A stretch of 39,058 nucleotides of DNA. Origin: an uncultured Roseburia sp. Its GTDB lineage: Bacteria > Bacillota > Clostridia > Lachnospirales > Lachnospiraceae. Each line of letters begins with the position of its first letter. Positions within the stretch are counted from its first letter, which is position 1. Below, piece after piece: positions 24,159 through 33,444 of the stretch. The notes beneath the pieces are model-generated. The model was not told the origin of the DNA and ran no database searches. It saw only the letters and a list, made by a program, of their open reading frames with translations. A program made the translations under genes and the position numbers. The stretch covers positions 1 to 39,058 of the forward strand of contig CANTEO010000021.1 in assembly GCA_947652855.1 (NCBI GenBank), written 5' to 3'.

Positions 24159-24734
24159 ATGCATATCATTGTGGGACTTGGCAACCCTGAGAAAAGATAC
24201 AGGAACACACGCCATAATGTTGGGTTTGACGTGATTGACGCTTTGGCTGAGCAATATCATATCCGCATGAACGAAAAAAAGCACAGGGCGGTTTGCGGCA
24301 AGGGCGTCATAGAAGGAGAGAAGGTTTTGCTGGCAAAGCCGCAGACTTATATGAACTTAAGCGGGCAGAGCGTGGCGGAGCTGTTAAAATTCTATAAAGT
24401 AAGCCCGTCGGAGCATCTGCTTGTCATTTTTGACGACATCAGCCTTTCGCCAGGCGGCCTTCGCATCCGAAAGAAAGGGAGCGCTGGCGGGCATAATGGA
24501 ATTAAGAGCATTATTGCGGAGGTTGGGAGCAGTGAATTTGCGCGGATTAAGGTCGGCGTGGGGCAAAAGCCCGACGGATGGGACTTGGCGGACTATGTGC
24601 TTGGGCATTTTTCCAAAAAAGAGAGGGAAGGCGTGGATATGGCCATAGGCTGCGCCGTGCAGGCAGCAGGGTATTTGGTGAATGGCAGGATAGAGGAGGC
24701 CATGAACCGGTTCAATGGAAAAAATAAGGAGTGA
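24159..24734 (+). CDS. pth: Peptidyl-tRNA hydrolase
   Basis: Encodes about 191 residues, standard length. Pth frees tRNA from peptides dropped by stalled ribosomes. The start at 24159 has GGAGG (24146-24150) 8 bases upstream. Family motifs are complete: IIVGLGNPEKRYRNTRHNVGFDVID, with the catalytic His in TRHNVGF (about residue 20), KPQTYMNLSG (about 64), FDDISLSPGGLRIRKKGSAGGHNG (about 93-115), and the F-R-I-K-V-G-V-G segment. It ends one base before the mfd start codon, so the pair forms an operon, as is common in Firmicutes. Confidence 0.96.
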   Translation: MHIIVGLGNPEKRYRNTRHNVGFDVIDALAEQYHIRMNEKKHRAVCGKGVIEGEKVLLAKPQTYMNLSGQSVAELLKFYKVSPSEHLLVIFDDISLSPGGLRIRKKGSAGGHNGIKSIIAEVGSSEFARIKVGVGQKPDGWDLADYVLGHFSKKEREGVDMAIGCAVQAAGYLVNGRIEEAMNRFNGKNKE

Positions 24735-24735
24735 C

Positions 24736-27700
24736 ATGAGAGCATTTACAGAGCCGCTGCGCTCGTTGGAGGAAGTGACGAAATTAAAGGCGCAGCTTAA
24801 AAAAGGGCCGGGGATCCAGGTGATTTCCGGCTGCATTGATTCGCAAAAGCCGCATTTAATCTACGGGATCGGAGAAGGGTTCCGTCACAAAATCATTGTC
24901 TCGTTCCATGAGCCAAAAGCCAGGGAGCTGTACGAGGAGTACCGTTTCTTTGACAAGTCGGCGGTGTATTACCCGGCGAAGGATCTTTTGTTCTATCAGT
25001 CGGATTTGCGGGGGAATGTGCTGACCCAGGAGCGGATTCTGGCGTTAAAAAAGCTGGCGAAGGGAGAGGACGTGACCCTCATCACGACGTATGACGCGCT
25101 GATGGACCGAATGCCAAAGCCAGGTAATTTTTGGAATTCAGTCTTGCGCTATCGCGTCGGCGACGTGCTGGATTTGGAGGAGTTAAAGCAAAAGGCAGTC
25201 GCGATGGGGTATGAGGCGGTAAGCCAGGTCATGGCGGCCGGGCAGTTTGCAGTGCGGGGAGGGATTATAGACATCTTTCCGCTGACGGAAGAAAATCCTT
25301 ACCGCGTGGAGCTGTGGGACGATGAAATTGACTCCATCCGCAGCTTTGACGCGGAAAGCCAGCGTTCCATCGAAAACATGGATTCGGTTGAGATTTATCC
25401 CGCGACGGAGCTTGTGCTGACAAACGAGGAGCGTGAGGCCGGCCTGGCGCGGATTCAAAAAGACGCGGATCAGCTATATCAAAGCTACCGCAAAGAGATG
25501 AAGACAGAAGAGGCGGCGCGGGTGCGTCAGGCAGTGGAGGCGCTGACGGAGGAAATTACGGAGCAGACGGGCATGGGCGCCGTCAACGCGTATTTGATGT
25601 ATTTTGACCGGGACGCGTCGTCCTTGCTGGATTATTTTGACGCAGACGAAACGGCTGTCTTTTTGGATGAGGCGGCGCGCTGCGCGGAACGGGGGCGCGC
25701 GACAGAAAAAGAGTTTTCGGAGAGCATGAAGCAGAGGTTAGAGAAGGGCTACATCCTGCCAGGCCAGATGGAGGCCCTGTATACGCATGAGCAGACGGCG
25801 GCAAAGCTGAAGCGGCGCCGCTGCGTGGCCTTAGCGGCGCTGGACGCAAAGCTGAAGGATTTCCCTGCGGCCAGCCATTACTCGATTCAGGCGAAGACGA
25901 TCAACGCATACCACAGCAGCTTTGAGCTTCTGGTGAAAGATTTAAGGCAGTACAAAAAGAAGGGGTATGCCGTGATCCTTTTGTCCGGCTCAAGGACCCG
26001 GGCGAGGCGGCTGGCGGAGGATCTGCTGTTGGAGGGCTTAAGCGCGTTTTATTCGGAAAGCTGCGACAGGGAAGTGAAGCCCGGGGAGGTCATGGCCGTC
26101 TATGGCAAGGTGAAGAGGGGCTATGAATATCCCCTGCTGGCGTTCGCAGTCATGACGGAGAGCGATATTTTCGGAAATGAAAAGAAAAAGCGGAAGAAAC
26201 GCAAAGCCGTCAATGGGGAGAAAATAGCGAGCTTCGCAGAGCTTTCCATCGGGGACTATGTCGTGCATGAAAACCATGGCCTTGGAATCTACCGTGGGAT
26301 GGAAAAGATTGACGTGGAGGGGACGGTCAAGGACTATATTAAGATAGAATACGACAAGGGCGGCAGCCTTTATATTTTGGCGACGCAGCTTGACATGATA
26401 CAAAAGTACGCCGGGGCAGGGGCGAAAAGGCCAAAGCTAAACCGCCTGGGGGGCCAGGAGTGGAGCCGGACGAAGCGCAAGGTGCAGGGAGCCGTAAAGC
26501 AGGTCGCCGCGGATTTGGTGGCCTTATATGCGAAGCGGCAGCAGAACGAGGGCTATGCCTATGGCGCGGACACCGTCTGGCAGAGGGAGTTTGAGGAAAT
26601 GTTCCCGTTTGAGGAGACGGAGGATCAGGAGGCGGCGATTGAGGCGGCCAAGCGGGACATGGAGAGCAAAAAAATTATGGATCGCCTGATTTGCGGCGAC
26701 GTGGGCTATGGCAAGACGGAGATTGCCATCCGCGCGGCGTTTAAGGCGGTGCAGGAGGGCAAGCAGGTGGCCTATTTGGTGCCGACCACGATCTTGGCGC
26801 AGCAGCATTACAATACGTTTGCGCAGCGGATGAAGGATTTTCCTGTGACAGTAGAGCTTTTGTGCCGGTTTAAGACGCCGTCTGAGCAGAAAAAGACGCT
26901 TGAAGAATTGAAGCGCGGCATGGCCGATATTGTCATCGGGACGCACCGCCTGCTCTCCTCCGACGTCGTGTTTCGGGATTTGGGGCTTTTGATTATTGAT
27001 GAGGAGCAGAGGTTTGGCGTCGCCCATAAGGAAAAAATCAAGCAGCTCAAATATAATGTGGACGTGCTGACGCTGACGGCCACCCCGATCCCAAGGACGC
27101 TGCACATGAGCCTGATCGGCATTCGGGACATGAGCCTTTTGGAGGAGCCGCCTTTAGACCGTCTTCCGATTCAGACGTATGTGATGGAATACGATGAGGA
27201 GATGGTGCGGGAGGCGATCATGCGGGAGCTTGCCAGGGATGGGCAGGTGTACTACGTCTTCAACCGGGTGCGCCAGATTGCGGACGTGACGGCCAAAATC
27301 GCGTCGCTTGTGCCAGACGCGGCGGTGGAGTACGCGCATGGGCAGATGAAGGAGCGGGAGCTTGAGGGCATTATGTACCGCTTTATCAATGGGGAGATTG
27401 ACGTTTTGGTGTCCACGACGATTATAGAGACGGGGCTTGACATTTCAAACGTCAACACCATGATTATCCATGACGCGGACAATATGGGGCTTTCGCAGCT
27501 TTATCAGCTCAGGGGGCGGGTCGGGCGCTCCAACCGCACGTCATACGCTTTTTTGATGTACAGGCGGGATAAGATGCTAAAGGAAATCGCGGAGAAGCGG
27601 CTGGCGGCCATCAAAGAATACACAGAGCTTGGCAGCGGCTTTAAAATCGCGATGCGCGACCTTGAGATCCGCGGTGCGGGAAATTTGCTTGGCGAGGAGC

Positions 27701-28254
27701 AGCATGGGCATATGGAGGCCGTCGGCTATGACCTCTATTGCAAGATGCTGAACGAGGCGGTCAGGCAGGCAAAGGGAATTCCGACGGAAGAAGGCTTTGA
27801 GACGGCCATTGACGTGGACATGGACGCGTACATCCCGGAGCGCTACATTCCAAACGAGTCGCAGAAGCTTGACATTTATAAGCGGATAGCGGGGATCTGC
27901 GACGAGGAGGAAAAAGAGCGGATGCTAGAGGAATTGATCGACCGCTTTGGCGATCCGCCAAAATCGGTGGAGCATCTGCTGCTGTTGGCGGAATACAAGG
28001 CGCTGGCGCATCGCCTGTATTTTACGGAGGTGGCGCAAAAGGGGCAGGAGATCCGCTTTACGCTGTTTGAGCGTGCGAAGGTCGACCCGGCGAAAATCCC
28101 TGATTTCGTGGCCGGGTACAATGGCAGCATGAAATTTTACGCAGATAAGAAAATTCCCTGCTTCGTCTACCGCATGAACGTAAATTCCAGGAAAAAGGAG
28201 AGCGCGCTTGCGGTGATTGGGGAAGTGTTAAAGAAAGCGGGGGATTTGCTGTAG
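24736..28254 (+). CDS. mfd: Transcription-repair coupling factor
   Basis: Encodes about 1172 residues, full length. Mfd removes RNA polymerase stalled at DNA damage and recruits UvrA. The start at 24736 follows AAGGAG; its ribosome site lies inside the end of pth. The UvrB-like N-terminal domains come first (AAGQFAVRGGIIDIFPLTEENPYRVE at about 170). The RNA-polymerase-interacting CarD-like domain follows (SIGDYVVHENHGLGIYRGM near 505). The RecG-like motor has Walker A GDVGYGKTEIA (about 653), DEEQRFGV (about 754), TATPIPRTL, and motif VI LRGRVGRSNRTSYAF (about 925). The C-terminal regulatory domain ends in a typical way. Confidence 0.96.
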   Translation: MRAFTEPLRSLEEVTKLKAQLKKGPGIQVISGCIDSQKPHLIYGIGEGFRHKIIVSFHEPKARELYEEYRFFDKSAVYYPAKDLLFYQSDLRGNVLTQERILALKKLAKGEDVTLITTYDALMDRMPKPGNFWNSVLRYRVGDVLDLEELKQKAVAMGYEAVSQVMAAGQFAVRGGIIDIFPLTEENPYRVELWDDEIDSIRSFDAESQRSIENMDSVEIYPATELVLTNEEREAGLARIQKDADQLYQSYRKEMKTEEAARVRQAVEALTEEITEQTGMGAVNAYLMYFDRDASSLLDYFDADETAVFLDEAARCAERGRATEKEFSESMKQRLEKGYILPGQMEALYTHEQTAAKLKRRRCVALAALDAKLKDFPAASHYSIQAKTINAYHSSFELLVKDLRQYKKKGYAVILLSGSRTRARRLAEDLLLEGLSAFYSESCDREVKPGEVMAVYGKVKRGYEYPLLAFAVMTESDIFGNEKKKRKKRKAVNGEKIASFAELSIGDYVVHENHGLGIYRGMEKIDVEGTVKDYIKIEYDKGGSLYILATQLDMIQKYAGAGAKRPKLNRLGGQEWSRTKRKVQGAVKQVAADLVALYAKRQQNEGYAYGADTVWQREFEEMFPFEETEDQEAAIEAAKRDMESKKIMDRLICGDVGYGKTEIAIRAAFKAVQEGKQVAYLVPTTILAQQHYNTFAQRMKDFPVTVELLCRFKTPSEQKKTLEELKRGMADIVIGTHRLLSSDVVFRDLGLLIIDEEQRFGVAHKEKIKQLKYNVDVLTLTATPIPRTLHMSLIGIRDMSLLEEPPLDRLPIQTYVMEYDEEMVREAIMRELARDGQVYYVFNRVRQIADVTAKIASLVPDAAVEYAHGQMKERELEGIMYRFINGEIDVLVSTTIIETGLDISNVNTMIIHDADNMGLSQLYQLRGRVGRSNRTSYAFLMYRRDKMLKEIAEKRLAAIKEYTELGSGFKIAMRDLEIRGAGNLLGEEQHGHMEAVGYDLYCKMLNEAVRQAKGIPTEEGFETAIDVDMDAYIPERYIPNESQKLDIYKRIAGICDEEEKERMLEELIDRFGDPPKSVEHLLLLAEYKALAHRLYFTEVAQKGQEIRFTLFERAKVDPAKIPDFVAGYNGSMKFYADKKIPCFVYRMNVNSRKKESALAVIGEVLKKAGDLL

Positions 28255-28326
28255 CTTTGGCTTTGACCCGCTTCGCCCCAAAGGGCGGAGAAGGGGGAGT
28301 CTGTTATGAAATTTTTATGAAAAATC

Positions 28327-28355
28327 TTGCGGCTTGGCTTAAAAAGCACTATAAT
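28327..28355 (+). promoter_or_regulatory. Promoter of the PrsA-like lipoprotein gene
   Basis: TTGCGG (28327-28332), 17-base spacer, TATAAT (28350-28355), about 43 bases before the start codon. Confidence 0.6.
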
Positions 28356-28397
28356 AGAAACGATTACTGGCATTCTGCCAAATTTTAGGAGGAACAT

Positions 28398-29534
28398 ATG
28401 AAACGTAAGAAAATAACGGCGCTGCTGCTTTGCGGCGCATTGATTGGCATGACGGCAGTTGGCTGCGGCAGTCAGATTAAGGACGACGCTGTGTTTGCGA
28501 CATTAGACGATACGACGATTACGATGGGCGTGGCGAATTTCTGCGCAAAATATGAGCAGGCGATGTACGACCCGTTTTATTTGTCTTATTTTGGCGAAGA
28601 TTACTGGGACAAGGATATGTACGGCAACGGCAACACAATGACGGAAGACGTGAAGAGCAATATCGCCGAGCAGCTTCAGAATATGTATCTTTTAAAGGCG
28701 CACATGGAAGAATATAATGTAACAGTCAGTGAGGAGGAAGAGGCGGCGATACAGAAGGCGGCGGATGACTTTATCGCGGACAACAGCAGCGAGGCGATCA
28801 AGCAGGTTGGCGCGCAGAACAAAGAGAATGTCGTAGAGATGCTTCGGCTGCGCACGATTCAGGCCAAAATGCATAAGCGCATCATTGAAGACGCAGACGT
28901 GAAGGTGACGGACAAAGAGGCTGCGCAGCGCACGTTCAGCTATGTGCAGATTAACAATCAGAGCCATACGGACGAGGAATCGAATCAGGTGGATTATACG
29001 GAGGAGGAGAAGGCGGAGCTTTTGGCGTCGGCGAAGTCGATTGCGGACGCGAAGGACTTTGACGCCGCGGTCACGGACGCAGGATATACTGTCAGCACAG
29101 CCTCCTACGGCTCCGCGAAGGATGAGAGCCCTACGATGGACGTGGCGGTTTTAGAGGCTGCGGATAAGCTGAAGGAGGGCAAGGTTTCCGATGTCGTTGA
29201 GACGGACAGCGCATATTATGTCCTGCGCTTAGATAAGGAGCTTGACGAAGAGGCGACGAAGGCCAAAAAGGAGTCTTTGATTTCTGAAAAGGAGGAAGAC
29301 TACTACAACGATATCCTGGACGGCTGGAAAGACGAGGCGAAGTGGAAGATCAACGAAAGCGAATGGAGCAAAGTCAATTTTGACGACCATTTCAAAAATC
29401 CAGAGGAGGAGACGGAAACCCCGTCAGAAGAAACGACTGGCACGGATCCGCAGGAGGAAGGCGCGACAGGCGCGGATCCAGCGGATGGGGCCGATGCAGG
29501 CACGGAAAGCCTGGGAGAGACAGAAACGAAATAA
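28398..29534 (+). CDS. PrsA/SurA-like foldase lipoprotein
   Basis: Encodes 378 residues, preceded by AGGAGGA. The N-terminus is a lipoprotein signal (MKRKKITALLLCGALIGMTAVGC), with probable lipidated Cys at residue 23. A SurA/PrsA-type helical chaperone region follows (about 50-165, with AEQLQNMYLLKAHMEEYNVTVSEEE). A parvulin-like segment spans about 170-290 (FSYVQINN, VLEAADKLKEGKVSDVVETDSAYYVLRLD). The end is a long acidic Thr/Glu/Gly/Asp-rich tail with no fold. PrsA proteins help secreted proteins and PBPs fold outside the membrane. Activity as a prolyl isomerase is uncertain because the parvulin core looks reduced. A terminator separates it from the ABC exporter genes. Confidence 0.82.
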   Translation: MKRKKITALLLCGALIGMTAVGCGSQIKDDAVFATLDDTTITMGVANFCAKYEQAMYDPFYLSYFGEDYWDKDMYGNGNTMTEDVKSNIAEQLQNMYLLKAHMEEYNVTVSEEEEAAIQKAADDFIADNSSEAIKQVGAQNKENVVEMLRLRTIQAKMHKRIIEDADVKVTDKEAAQRTFSYVQINNQSHTDEESNQVDYTEEEKAELLASAKSIADAKDFDAAVTDAGYTVSTASYGSAKDESPTMDVAVLEAADKLKEGKVSDVVETDSAYYVLRLDKELDEEATKAKKESLISEKEEDYYNDILDGWKDEAKWKINESEWSKVNFDDHFKNPEEETETPSEETTGTDPQEEGATGADPADGADAGTESLGETETK

Positions 29535-29549
29535 ACAACAGATACGATG

Positions 29550-29585
29550 GCCGCAATCGGGGAATTACCCGGCTGCGGCGTTTTT
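29550..29585 (+). terminator. Rho-independent terminator after the PrsA-like gene
   Basis: GCCGCA (29550-29555) pairs with TGCGGC (29574-29579); CGGG/CCCG can pair inside. TTTTT follows at 29581-29585. Confidence 0.7.
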
Positions 29586-29620
29586 GGCTTCACTGCTTAG
29601 GCGTTCCTTAGGAGGGAAAC

Positions 29621-31393
29621 ATGAGACATTTATTGGCATATTTGAAAGACTATAAAAAAGAATGCGTCCTTGCGCCGTTATTTAAAATGCTGGAGGCGAT
29701 TTTAGAGCTGCTTGTCCCTTTAGTGATGGCGGCGGTAATTGATGTCGGGATTGCAGAAAATGACATACCCTATATTATAAAAATGTGCCTGGTGATGGTT
29801 TTGCTTGGGCTCGTGGGCCTTGTCTGCTCCGTCACGGCGCAGTTTTTTTCGGCAAAGGCTGCGGCCGGCTTTGGAACCGGGGTGCGTCACGCCTTGTTTT
29901 CCCATATTCAGAAGCTGTCTTTTTCCAAGCTGGATCAAATCGGGACTTCCACGCTCATCACCCGGCTTACAAGTGACGTCAATCAGACTCAGAGCGGCGT
30001 GAATATGGTGCTTCGACTCTTTTTGCGTTCTCCGTTCATTGTGCTTGGAGCGGTCGTGATGGCGTTTACGATTGACGTAAAGGGAGCCCTCGTGTTTACC
30101 GTTGCAGTCCCTCTGCTCTCTGTTGTTGTGTTTGGGATCATGCGCGTGAGCATCCCCCTATACAAAACCGTGCAGGGCAGGCTGGACGCAGTTACGCTCC
30201 ACGCCAGGGAAAACTTGACCGGGGTGCGGGTCATCCGCGCGTTTCATTTAGAGGAAGATGAGAAAAAAGAGTTCGAGGAAAAAAACCAGGAGCTGACGAA
30301 AGCGCAGACATTTGTGGGCAAAATTTCTGCGTTGATGAATCCGGTGACGTATGTTCTGATTAACGGCGCGACGGCCTATTTGATTTATGTGGGCGCGCTT
30401 CGGACAGACATTGGGGCGATTACGCAGGGAGAGGTGGTCGCGCTTGTCAATTATATGAGCCAAATTTTGGTGGAGCTGGTAAAATTTGCGAATTTGATTG
30501 TCACTGTGACGAAGGGCATTGCCTGTGGCAACCGTATTTTTCAGATTTTTGAGCTGCCGGAAGGAGAGCGGGAGATTCAATATGAAGACAGGGCGGAGGA
30601 ACCGCCTGCGGAAGGCGAGATGGTCGTCTTTTCCCATGTGGGCCTGACGTATGAAAACGCAGCGGAGGAGGCGTTGTCGGACATTAGCTTTACGGCGAAA
30701 AAAGGCGAGACGATAGGCGTGATTGGAGGCACAGGTTCCGGCAAGACCTCCCTGGTTCACTTGATTCCGGGCTATTACCCGCATACGCGCGGCAGCATAC
30801 GGATTGACGGAAAAGAGATTGCGTCGTATTCCAAAGAGGAGCTTCGGGGTAAAGTCGGCATTGTGATGCAGCGGCCGGTTTTGTTTGCCGGGACAGTGAA
30901 GGACAATTTGCTTTGGGGCAAAAGGGACGCCACCGACGCTGAGCTAAGGGATGCGCTCGTGACGGCGCAGGCTCTAGAAGTTGTGGAGAAAAAGGAAGGA
31001 AAGCTGTTGGCCGGGGTATCTCAGGGAGGGAAGAATTTTTCCGGAGGGCAAAAGCAGCGCCTAACAATCGCAAGGGCCTTGGCGCGCAAGCCGGAGATTT
31101 TGATTTTGGACGATGCCGCCTCCGCTTTGGATTTTGCTACGGACGCCGCACTGCGGCGGGCGATAGCGAAAATGGAGGAACGCCCTACCGTATTTATTGT
31201 GTCGCAGAGGGCTTCGTCCGTCCAATATGCGGATCAGATCCTTGTGCTTGACGACGGCGGGCTTGCGGGCGTTGGGACGCATGAGGAATTGCTGCGGGAA
31301 TGCAAGGCGTATCAGGAAATCTATTATTCCCAGTTTCCAAAAGAGGAGGATACGTCGCAGGTGAAAGGAGGGGATGGAAATGGCGAAAGGTAA
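29621..31393 (+). CDS. Heterodimeric ABC exporter, degenerate-site half
   Basis: Encodes 590 residues: a six-helix exporter membrane domain (about 1-310) fused to an ATPase domain. AGGAGGG precedes the ATG. Walker A is GGTGSGKTS (about 368) and the signature FSGGQ (about 470) is canonical. The Walker B region is LILDDAAS, with Asp where the catalytic Glu is normal, and the switch His is Gln (SQRASS, about 527). This matches the non-hydrolysing half of heterodimeric exporters such as TM287/288 and BmrCD. It overlaps the next half-transporter gene by 14 bases. Substrate unknown; a drug or peptide/lipid exporter is likely. Confidence 0.9.
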   Translation: MRHLLAYLKDYKKECVLAPLFKMLEAILELLVPLVMAAVIDVGIAENDIPYIIKMCLVMVLLGLVGLVCSVTAQFFSAKAAAGFGTGVRHALFSHIQKLSFSKLDQIGTSTLITRLTSDVNQTQSGVNMVLRLFLRSPFIVLGAVVMAFTIDVKGALVFTVAVPLLSVVVFGIMRVSIPLYKTVQGRLDAVTLHARENLTGVRVIRAFHLEEDEKKEFEEKNQELTKAQTFVGKISALMNPVTYVLINGATAYLIYVGALRTDIGAITQGEVVALVNYMSQILVELVKFANLIVTVTKGIACGNRIFQIFELPEGEREIQYEDRAEEPPAEGEMVVFSHVGLTYENAAEEALSDISFTAKKGETIGVIGGTGSGKTSLVHLIPGYYPHTRGSIRIDGKEIASYSKEELRGKVGIVMQRPVLFAGTVKDNLLWGKRDATDAELRDALVTAQALEVVEKKEGKLLAGVSQGGKNFSGGQKQRLTIARALARKPEILILDDAASALDFATDAALRRAIAKMEERPTVFIVSQRASSVQYADQILVLDDGGLAGVGTHEELLRECKAYQEIYYSQFPKEEDTSQVKGGDGNGER

Positions 31394-33158
31394 GGAGAAG
31401 CCCTTGACGGGGGAGGGGCAAAGCCTGATTTGGAAGAAGCTGCTTCGCTATATTAAAAAATATAGGCTGCACCTGCTGCTTTCCCTGGTGTTTGCGGCCC
31501 TCTCTTCCGTGCTGGCGCTATATGTGCCTATTTTGACGGGACGCGCCATTGACTGCATTGTGACGAAGGGGCAAGTGGATTTTGACGGGGTGCGGCATAT
31601 CCTGTCGCAGTTAGTTGCGGTCGCGGCCGTCACCGCAGCCGCGCAATGGATGATGAACATCTGCAACAACAAAATCACGTATCAGGTCGTTCGGGATTTG
31701 CGCGCGGACGCGTTTGCAAAAATAGAAATCCTTCCGTTAAAATATCTGGACGCCCATTCGAACGGGGAGCTGGTCAGCCGCGTCATCGCGGACGCGGATC
31801 AGGTCGCCGATGGCCTGTTGATGGGATTTACGCAGCTGTTTGCCGGAGTCATCACAATTTTGGGCACGCTTTGCTTTATGGTTTCCATACAGTATAAAAT
31901 TGCGCTTGTCGTGATCTGCATCACGCCTGTCTCACTGTTTGTGGCGAGCTTCATCGCGAAGCGCACGTTTGCCATGTTCAAGCTGCAGTCAGAGGCGAGA
32001 GGGGAGCAGACGGCTTTGGTGGAGGAAATGGTGTCCAATCAAAAAGTCGTGCAGGCGTTTGGGCAGGAGGAGGAGACGCTGCGGCGGTTTGATGAGATCG
32101 GGGGGCGGCTGGAAACGTATTATCGGAAGGCCACGTTTTTTTCTTCGCTGACAAATCCCTGCACGCGCTTTGTCAACAGCCTGGTGTATACCGGCGTAGG
32201 GATTTTCGGGGCCGTTTTTGCCGTGATGGGAGGCATCAGCGTTGGGCAGCTTGCGAGCTTTTTAAGCTATGCCAATCAGTACACGAAGCCATTCAACGAA
32301 ATTTCCGGCGTGATTACAGAATTGCAGAACGCCCTTGCCTGCGCGGGACGGATTATAAATTTGATTGAGGAAGAGCCGCAGGCGCCGGAAGCCAGTGACG
32401 CGGCTGCGCTAAAGGATGTGCAGGGCAATGTGTCGCTGCGGCGTGTAGATTTTTCCTATGTGCAGGGCAAGCCGTTGATAGAGGGCTTTGACCTTTCGGT
32501 AAGGCCCGGGCAGCGCGTCGCAATCGTAGGGCCGACCGGATGTGGGAAAACGACGTTAATCAATCTTCTGATGCGTTTTTATGATGTGGACGGCGGCAGC
32601 ATAACGGTGGACGGAAAGGATATCCGTTCGGTCACGCGAACGAGCCTCCGTGCGTCGTATGGCATGGTTTTGCAGGAAACCTGGCTTAGGGAAGGGACGG
32701 TTTATGACAATATCCGCATGGGCGTAAAGGATGCGACGAAGGAAGACGTCATACGCGCCGCGAAGGCGTCCCATGCCCACAGCTTCATCCGACGGCTAAG
32801 CCAGGGCTATGACACTGTGATCACCGAAGAAGGCGGGGGCCTCTCTCAGGGGCAGAAGCAGCTTCTATGCATTGCCAGGGTGATGCTGTCCCTGCCCCCG
32901 ATGCTGATTTTAGATGAGGCGACATCGTCCATTGACACGCGCACTGAGCTTAAGATTCAAAACGCTTTTGCCAAAATGATGGATGGGCGCACCAGCTTCA
33001 TCGTGGCGCACCGGCTTTCGACCATAAAAGAAGCCGACATGATCTTGGTGATGAAGGATGGAAAAATATTGGAGCAGGGAAATCACGAAAAACTGCTTGC
33101 AAAAAATGGATTTTATGCTACGCTGTATAACAGTCAGTTCCTTCCCTCCGAAGCGTAG
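31380..33158 (+). CDS. Heterodimeric ABC exporter, catalytic half
   Basis: Encodes about 592 residues. The start at 31380 is preferred over 31374 because GGAGG (31367-31371) is 8 bases from it and only 2 from the earlier ATG. It has the same layout as its partner. Walker A is GPTGCGKTT (about 382), Walker B LILDEATSS with catalytic Glu (about 508), and the switch His is present in AHRLST (about 542). Its signature is LSQGQ instead of LSGGQ. Paired with the preceding subunit this gives one working ATP site (this Walker B with the partner's FSGGQ) and one degenerate site, as expected for the family. No terminator is visible before murA. Confidence 0.92.
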   Translation: MAKGKEKPLTGEGQSLIWKKLLRYIKKYRLHLLLSLVFAALSSVLALYVPILTGRAIDCIVTKGQVDFDGVRHILSQLVAVAAVTAAAQWMMNICNNKITYQVVRDLRADAFAKIEILPLKYLDAHSNGELVSRVIADADQVADGLLMGFTQLFAGVITILGTLCFMVSIQYKIALVVICITPVSLFVASFIAKRTFAMFKLQSEARGEQTALVEEMVSNQKVVQAFGQEEETLRRFDEIGGRLETYYRKATFFSSLTNPCTRFVNSLVYTGVGIFGAVFAVMGGISVGQLASFLSYANQYTKPFNEISGVITELQNALACAGRIINLIEEEPQAPEASDAAALKDVQGNVSLRRVDFSYVQGKPLIEGFDLSVRPGQRVAIVGPTGCGKTTLINLLMRFYDVDGGSITVDGKDIRSVTRTSLRASYGMVLQETWLREGTVYDNIRMGVKDATKEDVIRAAKASHAHSFIRRLSQGYDTVITEEGGGLSQGQKQLLCIARVMLSLPPMLILDEATSSIDTRTELKIQNAFAKMMDGRTSFIVAHRLSTIKEADMILVMKDGKILEQGNHEKLLAKNGFYATLYNSQFLPSEA

Positions 33159-33301
33159 GGGAGGAGCGGGCCGAAAAGCGCGGGATGCCAGATTCATACA
33201 GGTATTTTGAATGGATTTTTGCGAATACTAAGGTCAGGAGAAATCAGATTCAAGTAACAAAAGGGGAAACGCCGAATACAATAATTATGTAGTAGCAGTT
33301 G

Positions 33302-33337
33302 ATTTGGTAAATAAGTACCAGATAAATATTACCAAAT
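33302..33337. promoter_or_regulatory. Inverted repeat upstream of the murA promoter
   Basis: ATTTGGTAA (33302-33310) and TTACCAAAT (33329-33337) are perfect inverted copies. Nested inside is TGGTA-N6-TACCA (33305-33320). The site lies about 30 bases before the -35 and could bind a regulator; its protein is unknown. Confidence 0.45.
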
Positions 33338-33367
33338 TATTACACTTATTACATATGCAGAAAAATC

Positions 33368-33397
33368 TTGACAAAAGAAAGAAAAGGTCACTATAAT
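33368..33397 (+). promoter_or_regulatory. Strong sigma-A promoter of murA
   Basis: Perfect TTGACA (33368-33373) and TATAAT (33392-33397) with an 18-base spacer, about 47 bases before the start codon. Confidence 0.75.
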
Positions 33398-33444
33398 TTG
33401 TATTTAGGGTTTGAAGATAACATGTTTTTCTATAGAGGTGCGAT

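Noticed and set aside
26524..27105. Open frame of 193 codons on the minus strand within mfd
   Set aside because: It lies over the conserved Mfd motor domain, has a His/Leu/Arg-rich antisense composition and no ribosome site.
28271..28290. Hairpin CTTCGCCC/GGGCGGAG after mfd
   Set aside because: 8 bp with one G-T pair and no T-run; too weak to annotate as the mfd terminator.
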